DNA of 64,000 nucleotides, taken from Ottelia alismoides (lineage: Eukaryota; Streptophyta; Magnoliopsida; Alismatales; Hydrocharitaceae). The number at the start of each line of letters is the position of its first letter. Positions within the stretch are counted from its first letter, which is position 1. A program made the translations under genes and the position numbers. The DNA lies in assembly GCA_037367405.1 (NCBI GenBank), contig JAZKJV010003379.1:248001-312000 (forward strand). The letters are read 5' to 3'. Of this stretch, positions 33,938 to 46,597 are shown one piece after another. Below the pieces are notes generated by a model. The model was not told where the DNA came from. It saw nothing but the letters and a program-made list of their open reading frames with translations, and did not search any database.

Positions 33938-34077
33938 GTTGAGATATTAATTATTGTTTATGATTTTTATGTATTTTCTTTTCTTTCTGTCTACTTTATG
34001 CAATTCTCCCATGTTTCTCCTATATATAAGAGAACCCTAGGCCCTCATGAATAAGCAATTTTTATTTTCTCTCCGCA
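33938..34077 (+). repeat. 3' LTR of copia-2
   Basis: It starts TGTTGAGATATTAATTA directly after the polypurine tract and ends CTCTCCGCA. Confidence 0.8.
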
Positions 34078-34082
34078 TATAA

Positions 34083-35999
34083 AATATGAGTATAAGGCCA
34101 CATAACCTCTGGATTAGAGAGGTTACCCTGGTCATCTGACAATGGATTGACAGAGCTCTTAACATTGTTTTATTTTTCTCTCTTTTCTTGTTAGCGAGTT
34201 CCTATTTCTTGGTTCAAAATTTCTCCATTCGTACTGAAGTACAGAACTGTTTGCAAAATCAAATCCTACTCTACAAGATCCCATATATTTCTTGCACATC
34301 CTCCTTGCAATTATGCTGGAGAGTTAGACATGTTAGACATGTACGCCCCTGACAAGCCATTTAGCAATAATATTATTGCACTTGTATCATTCTATATCTG
34401 AAATAAAGCGCATTTAAGCTTGATTATTTAGGCCCCTTGGTACGATTAGGGTTATGTGCCCTAGTCACTTTGGATATCATAATTAATGATATAAAGAGCT
34501 AGATAAGAATAACTGTTATGTGGTCTATGATCTAAAGAGTTGGATCAAGGATTCAACGAACATTTAACAATATTTCAATGATATGATCTCTAATCTAAAA
34601 ACAAAGATGACAATCTTCTCTACAAATAGATATTAGACCGATACTCTTTATGCATATCCTCTGCATAGGAATAAAAATTCGAAGGTGTTGAATTAACCTA
34701 GTTAATTAACTTAATGATATCAAGAAAGATGAAGTCGCGTATCATAGACTGTCACGAGATGTGCAATCATCCTTTGACCGAAAACATATATATGTATCTA
34801 TATATCTGATTATGCGCAATTTGTAGACCATTAGGCTGATGGATTGGTAGACAAGATCTATATACTGCTAAGTTGATGTGTGTATATAAGGATTATATGA
34901 GATACATTATCTCTCAAAAGAATCATAAATGTTTATATGTGATAAATCGAGATATAGAGCTCACTTATGAGGCATTGGGGTAAAACGAATTCCACCGATG
35001 GTCATCATGCTATGGAAACGAATAGGATACGAATTCGAGAATCTCAATAGTCACTTCTGGAAAGCATATGATTGATATTGTGATTCTATGGTCGATTAAT
35101 ATATCTTAGGCTTAACCCAAGGAGATAGAAAACGTAGGAATATATACTTAGGGTTATCTAGGTCTTCTAGTATTTAGGATGCAAGAATATTGAGAGAACT
35201 CGAGGTAGGAACATCTACTTAGGGTTATCTAGGTCTTCTAGTATTTAGGATGCAAGAATATTGAGAGAACTCGAGGTTGCTGCAATTGTTATAGATTGTA
35301 TACCATATAACTTCTATTACGAGGTAATGATGAAATGAGATGGATTTCAGCTCCGCTTAATGATAAGTTAAATGAGATGCAATTGGATTAAATTTCAATT
35401 CAAAGAAACTAATCAAGTTTCAAGTGATTTGGAAATTGATCGTAAAGAGTTCATATTGATTACAGATGCATTCAATATTTGACTTAATAGTTGGACTGTT
35501 TTGGCTGTTGATATCCATACTATCAGATTCGATCTATATCTCCAAGTAATCACATTTGTTGCATAAAGGAGGATACCCAATTTAATTGGATATATTTATT
35601 GATGAATAACACTATCCATGATTTCGTTATCCACATCATGTGTCGAGATATCCAAATATCACCTGATCATGAGTAGATCACGTGAGTTGGATTCACACGG
35701 ATCAAAATTAGCACTATTTAGGATACCATTAGCTAAGGAATATGAGTCGGAGGAATATGATATACATATTTGTGTATCACTGACTCATGAGTTGGTTATG
35801 CGGAGTTGATTCACTTATGTCAAGGATCAATTCGTGTGAACTTAATTCACATGACATTTTAATGAAATTGATTAATTAATAAATTATTCATACTTGCGGA
35901 GGGACAAAGGAAGCTAGGGAAAAATTCTATTACTAGACTAGTTTTGATCTGAGAATCACTATAGGGCCAACTCATGAATGAATGAGACCGTATGAGATC
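34083..35999. other. AT-rich spacer without recognised gene
   Basis: No domain or terminal repeat recognised. It includes a 71-bp tandem duplication (about 35140-35280). The style (long AT-rich text with a (TTAAT)n-like stretch at about 35865) could be the remnant of another LTR, which I cannot establish. Confidence 0.4.
35140..35280. repeat. 71-bp tandem duplication
   Basis: The block TACTTAGGGTTATCTAGG...GAGAGAACTCGAGGT is present twice, 71 bases apart, with only a few differences in the spacer (GGAATATATAC versus GGAACATCTAC). Confidence 0.85.
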
Positions 36000-36329
36000 T
36001 CGTCGAGAGAAGCGTCCAACCTTTTCAAAATGTCACCGAGCCTTTCTCTTTCGGTAGGCAATGGGTCCGAAAGAGCTTCTCGACTTGTCGATCTATGTTC
36101 TTGCGCTGGCGAATGCAAAGATCATAGTAAATCTCCTACTTCAAGCTGGGCCCTTCTGACTTCTCAGCTAAGAAGTAAGTTGGCAACGGACCATTATCAA
36201 CACAATTCGCTTCCTTCCCATTCTGCCAAGGGCATTGACCACTCTTTTTGTCCCAAATGCGTAATTTGGTGAGGTACAATGATGCGCGACGTCAAGGAGT
36301 CAATCAGTCCCAGAGTATGCAGTTGATAG
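36000..36329. other. Mixed-GC segment, possible organellar DNA
   Basis: Composition shifts sharply from the AT-rich spacer. The text has the look of plant mitochondrial spacer (for example around 36085-36240), but no gene is recognised. It is bounded on the right by LARD-2. Confidence 0.3.
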
Positions 36330-36334
36330 AAGAC

Positions 36335-36648
36335 TGTTAGAAAATCGGAAGCGGAAGCATAAACATGGAAAATATAAATAACAAGAAGAACAAGCGGGAT
36401 TTTACGTGGAACCCACTCCGTGAGGAGCAGGATGAAACCACGGGAGAAGCCCTCAAAGGGGCATGCTATGCATTGCTTTTTCTCAATGAGTACAGGAGGT
36501 CTGGGGCTCCTTATATAGCCTCTCCAGAGCCTCCAAGTCCCACCACTAGACGATGTGGGACTAAACAACTGGGTGGGGTAAATGGATCTTCTCCAGGATC
36601 CATTTACCCTGCTACAACTCAATGGGCGCTTACACGAATACTCCAACA
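36335..36648 (-). repeat. 3' LTR of LARD-2
   Basis: TG...CA bounded on the minus strand. It keeps the GGTAAATGGATC hairpin and the TATATAAGGAG promoter text. Confidence 0.8.
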
Positions 36649-38558
36649 CTCCCCCTCAAGCTGGAGCATGCAATGCTCAGCTTGGACAAACAGACAGAAA
36701 CTCAACTCAACGCTACAAGACACTACAGACAATATCAACCCAACGCGCACATGCTGCAGTCGAGGACGTTGCTTCTCATGCCGTGCAGGTGAGGAGGACG
36801 AACAGGCTGGAGTGTGAGTCAACTAAAGACTCGTAACCTGACCATCGAGTCTGAACGTGCGCCTGAAATCTCCTCGTCGGAGAACTGGGTCTCTCCCATC
36901 TGGCTCAGAGAATGGTGCACTGCTCTGGTGTACCTATGATACCACATGAAAACTCTGGCCTGACAACAACAAGAATGATGGGGACCTCTGACAATGATGG
37001 CAACATATGCTCATCTGACAATGACCGCACACTCGTGCGTGTCTGAAACTGGAGACTCGGAAACAATGATCGTCGAGTCTGAACAACCGTAGAGTCTGGA
37101 ATCTGAATGGTCTGGAAATCTGCATCTGAATCTGGAGCATCTGAATAGACCTGTGACTCTACATATATACTCCCCCTTTCTCCCATACTTGTCGGAAAAT
37201 GAACATCGACATGTTGGGAGAAGACAAGATAAACAGGGGGTAAACATGAGCATTCAATAAACTTCTTGTGGCTTTTCTTTTTTTTTTAAGCCGTCAATTT
37301 TTTTTAAGCCGTTATACTCATTTTTTTTTCGGCTTTTGCAAATCAATTTTTTTTAAACTGCGTATGGCTTTTTTTTTCTCGGTGTACGCATCTTTCTTTT
37401 CTTTTCTTTCTTTTTTTTAAATTGCGTACGGCTTTTGAGTTATACGCGCCTTTTTTTCAAAAATTTTTTTTTTTCAAAAATTTTTTTGTTGGGCATCTGA
37501 TAACATAGTTCTTAGACCCTCATAAAAAAAACTCCACTCAGCCCATTGGGCCTAGAAACACAGCCCCCACCCTCCTTTTCTTTTCTCTCTCTCTTTTTTT
37601 TTTTTTGGAAATTCTCGGCTGTGAGCTAATAAACCTCCCACCCGTTAGGGTTCCCCACAGGGAAACCCTTTTCTCACAACGCGCCGCTGGTGCGGAAGCC
37701 GTGGAGGCAGAGGAACCGCGACTTCCGAAGCACCTGGAAGGTGGCGGCGGTCTCCTCGGCGAGGCTTCCCATTGGGCTGGGGATTGGTGGGAGGGTAGGT
37801 GGCGTTTGCTCTCTCTTCTTGGCCGGTGGCTTCTGCGGGTGTCGCGCGCCTGGGGACTAAGATGCGCGCCTGGAAGGACGCGCGCGGCCTGGAACCTACG
37901 CGCTGACTGGAGGCGCGATCGCAAGTATCGCCAGGAGGAGTTGAGCGGCTAGGGCTTGCCGACCTGGAGTATCGCCTGGTGAACGAGTTCCGTCATCTGA
38001 TGCTCGCGGTCCATCTCGATGATTAGCGGCACAACGAGGATGAGAAAGGTGGTGCCTTGGAGGTTCTGGGGTGCGGCGCCTGGAGAAGGACCTGATCGTA
38101 GCGCCGCCTATGGAGGTTAGCGGCAAGGGCCCGCCTGCCTGGGGCTTGGAGCGGGTTGCGCCTGTGTTGGAGGCGCCTGGACTGAAGGAGAACTGCCGCG
38201 TGGAGGGGCCTGTACGCGTGAGGGGGGGTTCGCGCATGTTGCTGGAATGCCGAACGGACGATTTTCTTGCTGCTGGGGCTTGCTGCGCCCTGGAAGCACG
38301 ATGCACGAGATCCTGCACCGAACATGATCCTAGGGTTCCAAGAACGGAACCCCCAGTCTGCCTGGAAACTAGGGCCGATATGCTGAAACACGGCTTGGAA
38401 ACTAGGGTTTCAGATAACCCTCAACCAAAAAATGATCTTGAATAATAATCAACCGTGCATAATTCCAAAACTGAATCTGATTATCAAATCTCGAACAGAG
38501 TATGAAAAATAGAACTTCTAAAAACGAATCCACGAGAATCGAACCCGCTCTGATACCA

Positions 38559-38872
38559 TGTTAGAAAATCGGAAGCGGAAGCATAAACATGGAAAATATA
38601 AATAACAAGAAGAACAAGCGGGATTTTACGTGGAACCCACTCCGTGAGGAGCGGGATGAAACCACGGGAGAAGCCCTCAAAGGGGCATGCTATGCATTGC
38701 TTTTTCTCAATGAGTACATGAGGTCTGGGGCTCCTTATATAGCCTCTCCAGAGCCTCCAAGTCCCACCACTAGAGGATGTGGGACTAAACAACTGGGTGG
38801 GGTAAATGGATCTTCTCCAGGATCCATTTACCCTGCTACAACTCAATGGGCGCTTACACGAATACTCCAACA
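38559..38872 (-). repeat. 5' LTR of LARD-2
   Basis: 314 bp, with about three differences from the 3' LTR; adjoins the primer-binding site. Confidence 0.8.
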
Positions 38873-38877
38873 AAGAC

Positions 38878-39070
38878 AACTGGGCATAAGTTGTTAGTGT
38901 TGGATGCTGACCACATTAGTGGCACCCATGTTTGGATGGAAGTGGTGTTAGAGGCGGAGATGCGGTTGGTGGAGGAGGAGGTAGCGTTAGTTTGGCGTCG
39001 GATTGGTAAGGCAGAGGCAACCAACGTGGAGAAACACGATGCTGTGTGCTTGTTCTCATCAAGAGGCGTG
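38878..39070. other. Short spacer between LARD-2 and copia-3
   Basis: A GT-rich stretch without a recognised feature. It ends with the copia-3 target duplication TGCCC (39071-39075). Confidence 0.5.
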
Positions 39071-39075
39071 TGCCC

Positions 39076-39220
39076 TGCGAAAAGTGAAACGAAAAGTTGT
39101 ATTCCTCGTAACCCTAGATTATTCTTACATAGGAGAAAAACTCTAGGGAGAAATTACATAAAGAAGACTAAAGAAATAAACAAATATAAATAAAGCCAGA
39201 AACATATAATTATCTCAACA
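39076..39220 (-). repeat. 3' LTR of copia-3
   Basis: Begins (minus strand) TGTTGAGATAATTATATG and ends TTTTCGCA. Confidence 0.85.
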
Positions 39221-41599
39221 CTCCCCTTTAAGCTGGAGCATATATATCTATCATGCTCAACTTGGGACAACAACGGTGAAAAAGACTTCTCGCAAGTGCT
39301 TTGGTAAACATGTCTGCAATCTGATCGCCTGAAGCAACATGAGAGGTGGAAATCTACTTCGATATGCTTCGTTCTCTCATGGAAGGCTGGATTATTAGCT
39401 ATGAACAGAGTTGCTTGATTATCACATTTGAGATGCATTGGAAGAAGCACCTTAATAGCTAGGTCAGTCAGGACAGACTTGACCCACATCATTTCTGTGC
39501 TCCTATGAACCATAGCCCTATATTCTGATTCAACACTTGATCGAGCAACCACTGTCTGTTTCTTACTCTTCCACGAAACCAGAGAGCTACCAACAAATAC
39601 GGTGAAGCCTGAAGGCCCTGAAATAGACTTCTTGTCCTTGTGACATCCAGCATAATCCGCATCTGCACATCCAATAACTGAGAGAGACATATCTCTTCTG
39701 AAAAGAAGAGCGGCTTCTGGAGAGGATTTTATATATCTCAAAATAATGCAAACGCATCCATATGAACTTGTCTGGGTTGCTCCATGAACTGGCTAACTCT
39801 GCTCACAGCAAACGCAATGTCAGGCCTGGTAATAGTAACATATAACAACCTCCCTACCAGCTCTCTGTGCCGTCTCTTATCCACCTCCTCAGACTCGTCA
39901 TCATAAAGTCTTGCATTGGGATCCATTGGTGTAATGGCAGGCATGCATCATGTCATGCATGTCTCAGTCAGAAGATCAGTAACATACTTCCTTTGCGTCA
40001 TAACCATACCATGCTGATGCATACAAACTCCAAGCCAAGGAAGTAACGTAGTATGCCAAGGTCCTTGGTCACAAACTATCGTCCAAGGAATTCCTTAGCT
40101 GCCTGAATACCCTGTTCATCGCTGCCATTAACAACAATATCATCAACATAAACCAGAACAACAACAATACCCCTCCAAGTTCTCTTAACAAAAGAGAATT
40201 ATCTGCAGTTAGATCTGACAAAGCCATTCTGTTCAATCAAATCTGAGAGCTTCTGAAACTAAGCCTTCGGACTCTGCTTGAGATCATATATGGCCTTGTG
40301 AAGACGACACACCATACTGGACTCCCCCTTAGTAACAAACCCAGGTGGCTGCTGCATGTAAACTTCCTCCTGCAGATCTCCATACAAGAATGCATTCTTG
40401 ACATCCAACTGGAAAAGTGGCTAGTCACGCACCACATCAACTGCAATAAGAATCCGCAACATGGAGTGATACACAACTGGGGAAAAAGTATCATGATAGT
40501 CCACCCCATAAGTTTGCATGAACCCACGCGCAACCAATCTGGTCTTGTATCTGTCGACAGTACCATCAGCCCGTTGTTCCACAGTAAACACCCACTTGCT
40601 GCCTACTATAGATGCACCTGGAGGAACCTGCACAACACTCCACGTACCTCGAGACTGTAAAGCTACCATCGCCAGACGCCACTGACTAATCTTCATCGAC
40701 TCTTGATAGGAATGTGGTATCGCCACAACTGAGAGGCCCACAACAAATCGAAAAATCCTCAGAAAGTTGGTCTAATGAAACATGGGAAGCAAGGGGATGC
40801 ATAGTGCATGCACACCTCTGCTTCCGTAGAGCAATAAGAACATCCAAGTCTTCAGTTTTCGCAGAAGGTGTAGCATCCTGGACATCCTGCACCTCAAGTT
40901 GTACATGCACATCATCACTGCCATTAGTAGAACTCAAATGCTCAGAATATACCTTGGGCGTGCTGGGTGATGGAGGAGGCACATGAGTACGAGGTCGATG
41001 CTGGTAAACTTGGGGGAAAAAAGTAGGTGTGGAGGGTGGTGGTGGAGGGGGTGGAGGCGGCGGCGGTGGCGGTGGAGGAGGTGAAGGTATATTGAAAACT
41101 GGAGGTAGATGCATATAGACCTCTTCCCCATCCTTTGAAGAAATGAGCTTGTCACCTGTAGGAGAAAAGTACACTGTAGACTCAAAGAAGGTGACATTTG
41201 CGCTAACATAGTACCTTCGTCGAACAGGGTCGAAACAATGATATCCTTTTGGGTCCTGGAGTACCCAACAAACACACACTTGACAGCTCTAGGAGAGAGC
41301 TTGTCAAGACCTTGAGACAACTGATGAACGAAAGCCACTAAGCCAAATACACGAGGCATGAGTGAGAAAAGATCCTTCTCGGGAAACACAATCAAGAACG
41401 TGATCTTTTCCCCCAGAATTGAAGAGGGCATGCGATTTACCATGTAACAAGCAGTTACAACCGCATCTCCCAGTATGCATGAGGAGCACGACTCTGAATC
41501 AAAAGTGTCCTAGTAACATCCAGAAGATGGCAGTTTACGTTCAACCACCCCATTCTGTTGGGAAGTATACACACAAGAAGTTTGATGCACAATACCATG

Positions 41600-41742
41600 T
41601 GCTGGGAAAAATAAGCGTTGTGTTTATTTTTTGAGCCCTAGACTCTCTTATATAGGGAGAGGTCTATGGGCAAATTACATATGGTAGACAAACGAAAAGA
41701 ACAATCAATAAAAGACACAGAAACATAAACTAAACTTCTGCA
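41600..41742 (-). repeat. 3' LTR of copia-4
   Basis: Begins (minus strand) TGCAGAAGTTTAGTTTATG and contains CCTATATAAGAGAG. The family LTR differs from those of copia-2 and copia-3. Confidence 0.85.
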
Positions 41743-41799
41743 CTTCCCCTCAAAATGGAGCATAGATATCTATCATGCTCATCTTGGATAAGCACTTTT

Positions 41800-44700
41800 G
41801 GAAGGAACCTCGAAGTAGAGCTTTGGTAAGAATGTCTGTCGTTTGGTCTCTTGAGTTGACATGAGTCATAGAAATGAAACCTTTCTGGATCATATCACGG
41901 ATATAATGGCAATCCACCTCAATGTGTTTTGTCCTCTCGTGGAATGCATGGTTGTTTGCAATGAATAATGCAGCCTAATCGTCACATTTTAGTGACATGG
42001 GAAGAGGAACATCTATATGTAAATCTGTCAGAACTACGCGAACCCACATCATTTCTGTACATGCTTGGGCCATAGGTCTATACTCCGATTCAACACTAGA
42101 TCTTGCAACTACTGTTTGCTTCTTGCTCTTCCATGAGACAAGTGACTCCCCAATGAATATAGCGAAGTCTGATTATAGACTTCCTATCCTTCGTGCACCC
42201 TGCATAGTCTGCATCTGCACATGCAGAGATAGTAATAGCGCCATTCTTTCTAAACATCAATCTTGCATCTGGAGATGACTTAAGATACCTTAGTATCATA
42301 TATATGGCATCCATGTGTACTTGACGAGGTTGCTCCATAAACTGGCTCACTTTATTTACTGCAAATGTAATATCTGGTCTGGTAATAGTAACATAAAGAA
42401 GCCTCCCTACCAGTTCTCTGTACCTTATTTTGTCAACCTCCTCAATGTCGTCATCATGCATCTTCATGCTTGGATCCATGGGTGTAGAAACAGGTCGACA
42501 TCCAAGCATACCTGTGTCACTTAGCAAGTCAGTGACATATTTCCTCTGAGTCATCACGAGTCCTTGTTCATTTCTAGCAAACTCCAGTCCAAGGAAATAT
42601 CTAAGTACTCCAAGATCCTTGGTAACGAATTCACGGACCAAGAATTCTTTTGCTATTTTAATTCCCTGAATTCATCTCCTGTAATGAGTATATCGTCAAC
42701 ATACACCATAATGACAGTCATACCTCTGGATGTCCTCTGTACAAAGAGAGAATGGTTTGCATTTGACCTTTTGAACCCTTGCTTCTCAAACAAATCTGAG
42801 AGCTTCTGGAACCAAGCTCTCGGGCTCTGCTTTAGGCCATAGATCGCCTTATGAAGCCTGCATACCTATACACACTCCCTCTCAGCAGTAAACCCAGGTG
42901 GCTGCTGCACGTAAACTTCTTCGTGAAGATCACCATATAAAAATGCATTTTTGACATCTAATTGAAACAGGGGCCAATCTCGAATCATAACAACAGATAA
43001 AAGAATCCGTAAGGTAGAATGACGAGCAACAAGAGAAAACGTGTCAAGATAATCAACCCCATACGTCTGAGTAAAGCCACGAGCAACCAATCGAGCCTTG
43101 TACCTATCAATACTTCCATCAGCATTATGCTTAACCGTAAACACCCACTTGCAACTCACAATAGATGCCCCTGTAGGAGCTGGAACAAGACTCCAAGTAC
43201 CTCTCGATTGAAGGGCGACCATCTCTTCCTCCCCAGCCATACGCCATCTACTATCAGCTAATGCCTCCTGGTGAGTCCGTGGAATGTTCACAACGGATAA
43301 AGCAACTATAAATCTCCTGAAATCTCCTTCCAGACGCTCAAAGGTAACATGAGAAGTAATTGGATATGAAGCGCATGACCTCTTCTGCTTCCTCAGTGCA
43401 ATCGGCAAATCAAGATCTGCATCAGCTGTACCAACATCCGTGTCATCCCCTGCCTGCTCCTGCTAAGAAATGTCGTCATTCCCATCATTAGAAATAATGT
43501 TATCAGAACAAACCTGAGGCATATTTGATGATTGACCATGATCATGAGCAGGGGCTGGCCTTCGATTGTAGTGACGTGGTAGAGGAGGAACCAAAGATAT
43601 GGAAGGTGGTAGAGGTGGTGGTGATGGTGGAGATGGTGGTGGTGATGGGGATGATGGTGGTGGAGATGTAGGAGTTTGCTGTGGTGCGTACAAGGGTGGA
43701 GGAGGAATATAGATTTCATCATTTATATCTGATGGCACCAACCTGTCACCTGTAGGAGATAAAAACATGTCTGACTCAAAAAATATGACATTTGCACTGA
43801 CATAATATCTTCGACGTAACGGATCATAGCAACGATACCCCTTTTGAGTACTGGAATACCTGAAAAAAACATATTTGATAGCCCTAGGAGAGAGCTTGTC
43901 TACCCCTAGAGACAACTGATGAACGAATGCCACGGACACAAAGACATGAGGAGTTAGAGAGAACAACTCCTTGTTAGGAAAAACGAGGGAGAAAGGTATC
44001 TTCTCCCCCAACACAGACGAGGGCATGCAGTTAATGAGATAATATGCAGTAAGAACCGCATCGCCCCAGAACGAGTGCGGGGCACAACTCTGGATAAGAA
44101 GCGTACGAGTGACATCAAGAAGGTGGCAGTGTTTTCTTTCTGTGACATCATTCTGTTGGACGTGTAGGCACAAGACGTTTGATGAAGAATACCATGGGAT
44201 GAAAGAAATTGAGATAATGTTCGAGTACAGAATTCAAGGGCATTATCAGTTCTCACAATCTTGATAGAAACAGAAAACACATTCTACACTTCTTTAATAA
44301 AATTCATAATAGTGATGCCCGCTTCAGATTTATTCTTTAACAGAAAGACCCAAGACAAACGACTAAAATCATCCACAGCAACTAAATAGAACCTGTGTCT
44401 TTGATGATCGGGAACACGACTTGGACCCCAAATATCAATATGAAAGAACTCAAATGGAGAGCTACTGCTCCGACTCTGACGACTAAGGAAGACAGAACGA
44501 TGATGCTTCCCTACCTGACAAGCTTCACAATCGAACGACGAGCGGGGTGAGATCTGAGGAAGGACTTGACGCAGTTTCTGAAACGGAAGATGATCAAAGC
44601 ACAGATGCCATAAGTAAGGAGAGACGGGTCTGATGGAATGAGATGATGCTCCAGCATAGGGTGTATGGACCAGGTGATAGAACCCGCCTTGCTCACAGCC

Positions 44701-46016
44701 ATGTCCAATCACGTTACCCGTGAGAATGTCCTGAAACACAAGAGATGATGGGTCAAATATCGCTCGACAATGTATATCCTTAGTAATCTGACTAATTGAC
44801 GGTAAATTCATTGAGAAATTAGGAGCGTGGAGCACATTCTGCAACTGCATAGAAGGTGTTAAGGCGATATGTCGCCATCCTGTGATGGGAGAATGAGTCT
44901 CATCTGCTATAACGACGGTCCTTCCTGGGAAACTTGCCTGTAGGATGTGAGCTGTTGTTTATCTCCACACAAATGATGTGTGGCACCTGAATCTACAATC
45001 CATTCTGAGGTACGTGAACCCTGGTAGAAAGCAGAAGTATGAGCACTACCTGAGGAACTAGCTTCTGCAGTAGCAGCAACGTCCAAGCTGCTCTCTGAAA
45101 GAGGCGGAGGAGTACTGGTTGGTTGCATGATATCACGTAGACAAGACACTAGGTCATCATATCATGGATCCGACGCTGGCGTAGCACCATGATGTTGGAT
45201 CTGTTCTGCTGCACGGGCAGATGCTGGAAAACCATGCTTAGAGTAGCATGTGTCTTCTGTATGACCAATCCGACGACAATAAGTGCACTGTAATCCACGA
45301 CCACGTCCAACCCTACCACGTGGTCCTCGTCCAAGAAAATGAGACGAATTGCCTCTTCCTCTAGAGGCTGCCATAGCAGAAGAATTTGGCACAGTAGTAG
45401 GGCTTGAGATATTGATTCGGCTCAATCGCCGAAAGGCTTGCTCCATGGGAGGAATGGTAGCATCTGCTAGAATCTGAGAAGCCGCCTCATACTGTGAGTC
45501 AAGAGAAGCGAGGAAGACTCCCACCATCGTAGCATTCCGATATGTCTTCAATTGTTCTAGAGTAGTCGTGAGAGGCATGAAACTATGAAGCCTCTCAAAC
45601 ATTCCCCTCAATGCAGTGTAGTGAGCATGCAGGGGTCGACCATTCTGTTTTATCGTGAAGATGTCATGCTGGAGCTGTAGGAATTTTGTCTCATTCTTGG
45701 CTTGTGAATACGTGGCAGCAAGAAGGTCCCACATGGCTTTGGCAGTAGGTTGATGCAAGACATCATTAACAATGTCTGGAATCAGAGTACCAGACAACCA
45801 TACCTGAGCATATGCATCATCAGCCTCCCATAAGGCATACAACCCTATTTTCTCCTATGGCTCATCCTCGGTAAGAATATGTTTCTTACCCATCGACTTC
45901 ATTAGGCTCATGAACTGCATGGCCCATAACTCATAGTTGGATCCATCCATCTTCACAATAGGCGCAAGACCTTTGAAGGCGCATGTAGTGGGGATCTCGA
46001 TCTTGCTTTCTGACAT
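41800..46016 (-). pseudogene. copia-4 gag-pol, nearly complete but interrupted
   Basis: Gag starts at ATG 46016 (MSESKIEIPTTCAFKG) and runs to about 45160 with the zinc knuckle CTYCRRIGHTEDTC, broken by a TAG at 45855-45857. Protease IVDSGATHHLCGD lies at 44959-45001. GAG-pre-integrase (WHLCFDHLPF ... CEACQVGKHH) and integrase (FHIDIWGPSR, VDDFSRLSW, RTDNALEFC) cover 44850-43740. A proline-rich linker lies at 43735-43560. Reverse transcriptase covers about 43400-42650 ([41 protein letters not shown] at 42692-42703). RNase H (ADADYAGCTKDRKS, SVESEY) follows. About six stops or frame changes separate the parts, so the polyprotein is not made intact. Confidence 0.85.
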
Positions 46017-46229
46017 TTTGACTGGAGACAACTAGGGTTGTAGACAAGATAAGCCTTGGTCTACACTGACATGATTAGGATTAGTTGCACGTGTAGACCT
46101 CTATGCAACCAAACCCATCCACCTGGAAGCGAGAAGAGAGCCCCTTATAAAGATGACAACCGAACCCTAGGGGCGGTAGAATCTTAGGGACACCGGCTGC
46201 AGACCACGGCCTTAGCCAAGGTCACGGAG

Positions 46230-46395
46230 AAAGGAGAGGTCGCACCTGCAGGCGACGCACAACCATACGTGAAGGCGCCGCACGTGAGGGCAACGCGCGT
46301 AGGGGCAGCGCGCGTGGGGGTAGCGCGCATGGGGGTGGCGCACGTGGAGGCGGCAACGCGCACAGAGGGCGGTGCACATGGAGGCTTGAAGGTGT
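46230..46395 (-). repeat. GC-rich degenerate tandem repeat in copia-4 leader
   Basis: Imperfect units of about 15 bp around GGCGCACGTGGRGGC / GCGCGTRGGGGTAGC are repeated about ten times between the primer-binding site and gag. Confidence 0.65.
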
Positions 46396-46454
46396 AGGGC
46401 TAGGTTTAGGGTTCGGTACGAGAGATCCGGTCTAGGACCGCCGCTCTGATACCA

Positions 46455-46597
46455 TGTTAGGAAAAATAAGCGTTGTGTTTATTCCTTGAGCCCTAGACTC
46501 TCTTATATAGGGAGAGGTCTATGGGAAAATTACATATGGTAGACAAACAAAAAGAACAATCAATAAAAGACATAGAAACATAAACTAAACTTCTACA
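46455..46597 (-). repeat. 5' LTR of copia-4
   Basis: 143 bp, adjacent to the primer-binding site; TG...CA bounded (TGTAGAAG...CCTAACA on the minus strand). Confidence 0.85.

Larger units (their letters stand above)
19760..34077 (+). mobile_element. copia-2: full-length Ty1/copia element expanded by nested insertions
   Basis: The 5' LTR is 19760-19897 and the 3' LTR is 33938-34077. Flanks are CATAA (19755-19759) and TATAA (34078-34082), a 5-bp duplication with one change. The primer-binding site TGGTATCAAAGC starts at 19898 and the polypurine tract AGCTTGAGGGGGAG is at 33924-33937. Of the 14.3 kb, about 9 kb is nested: hAT-B (20989-22949), hAT-C with LARD-1 (23460-26985) and a TG...CA element (28299-31877). 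The two LTRs differ visibly at many positions, more than in copia-3 or copia-4, so this is an old insertion. Confidence 0.85.
36335..38872 (-). mobile_element. LARD-2: second gene-less LTR retrotransposon of the LARD-1 family
   Basis: Minus-strand element with LTRs 36335-36648 (3') and 38559-38872 (5'), 314 bp each, differing at about three positions. The duplication AAGAC lies at 36330-36334 and 38873-38877. The primer-binding site complement GCTCTGATACCA is at 38547-38558 and the polypurine complement CTCCCCCTCAAGC begins at 36649. The interior has T-rich tracts on the plus strand (37270-37500), a GC-rich leader (37640-38340) and no gag-pol. The interior near 36650-37200 corresponds to 25440-25990 of LARD-1 on the opposite strand. 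Confidence 0.85.
41600..46597 (-). mobile_element. copia-4: full-length Ty1/copia element nested in copia-3 integrase
   Basis: LTRs 41600-41742 (3') and 46455-46597 (5'), 143 bp each with about eight differences. Flanks CCATG (41595-41599) and CCATA (46598-46602). Primer-binding complement GCTCTGATACCA at 46443-46454. The polypurine complement CTTCCCCTCAAAATGGAGC starts at 41743. It interrupts the HQTSC-type integrase motif of copia-3. The 4998-bp length is standard and it is the best-preserved copia copy here. Confidence 0.9.

Noticed and set aside
37538..38445. Open frames of 115-140 codons in LARD-2
   Set aside because: Same GC-rich leader effect on both strands; no domain recognised.
40934..41443. 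Separate His/Leu/Pro-rich protein gene
   Set aside because: It is an out-of-frame reading of the copia-3 integrase end and polyproline linker.
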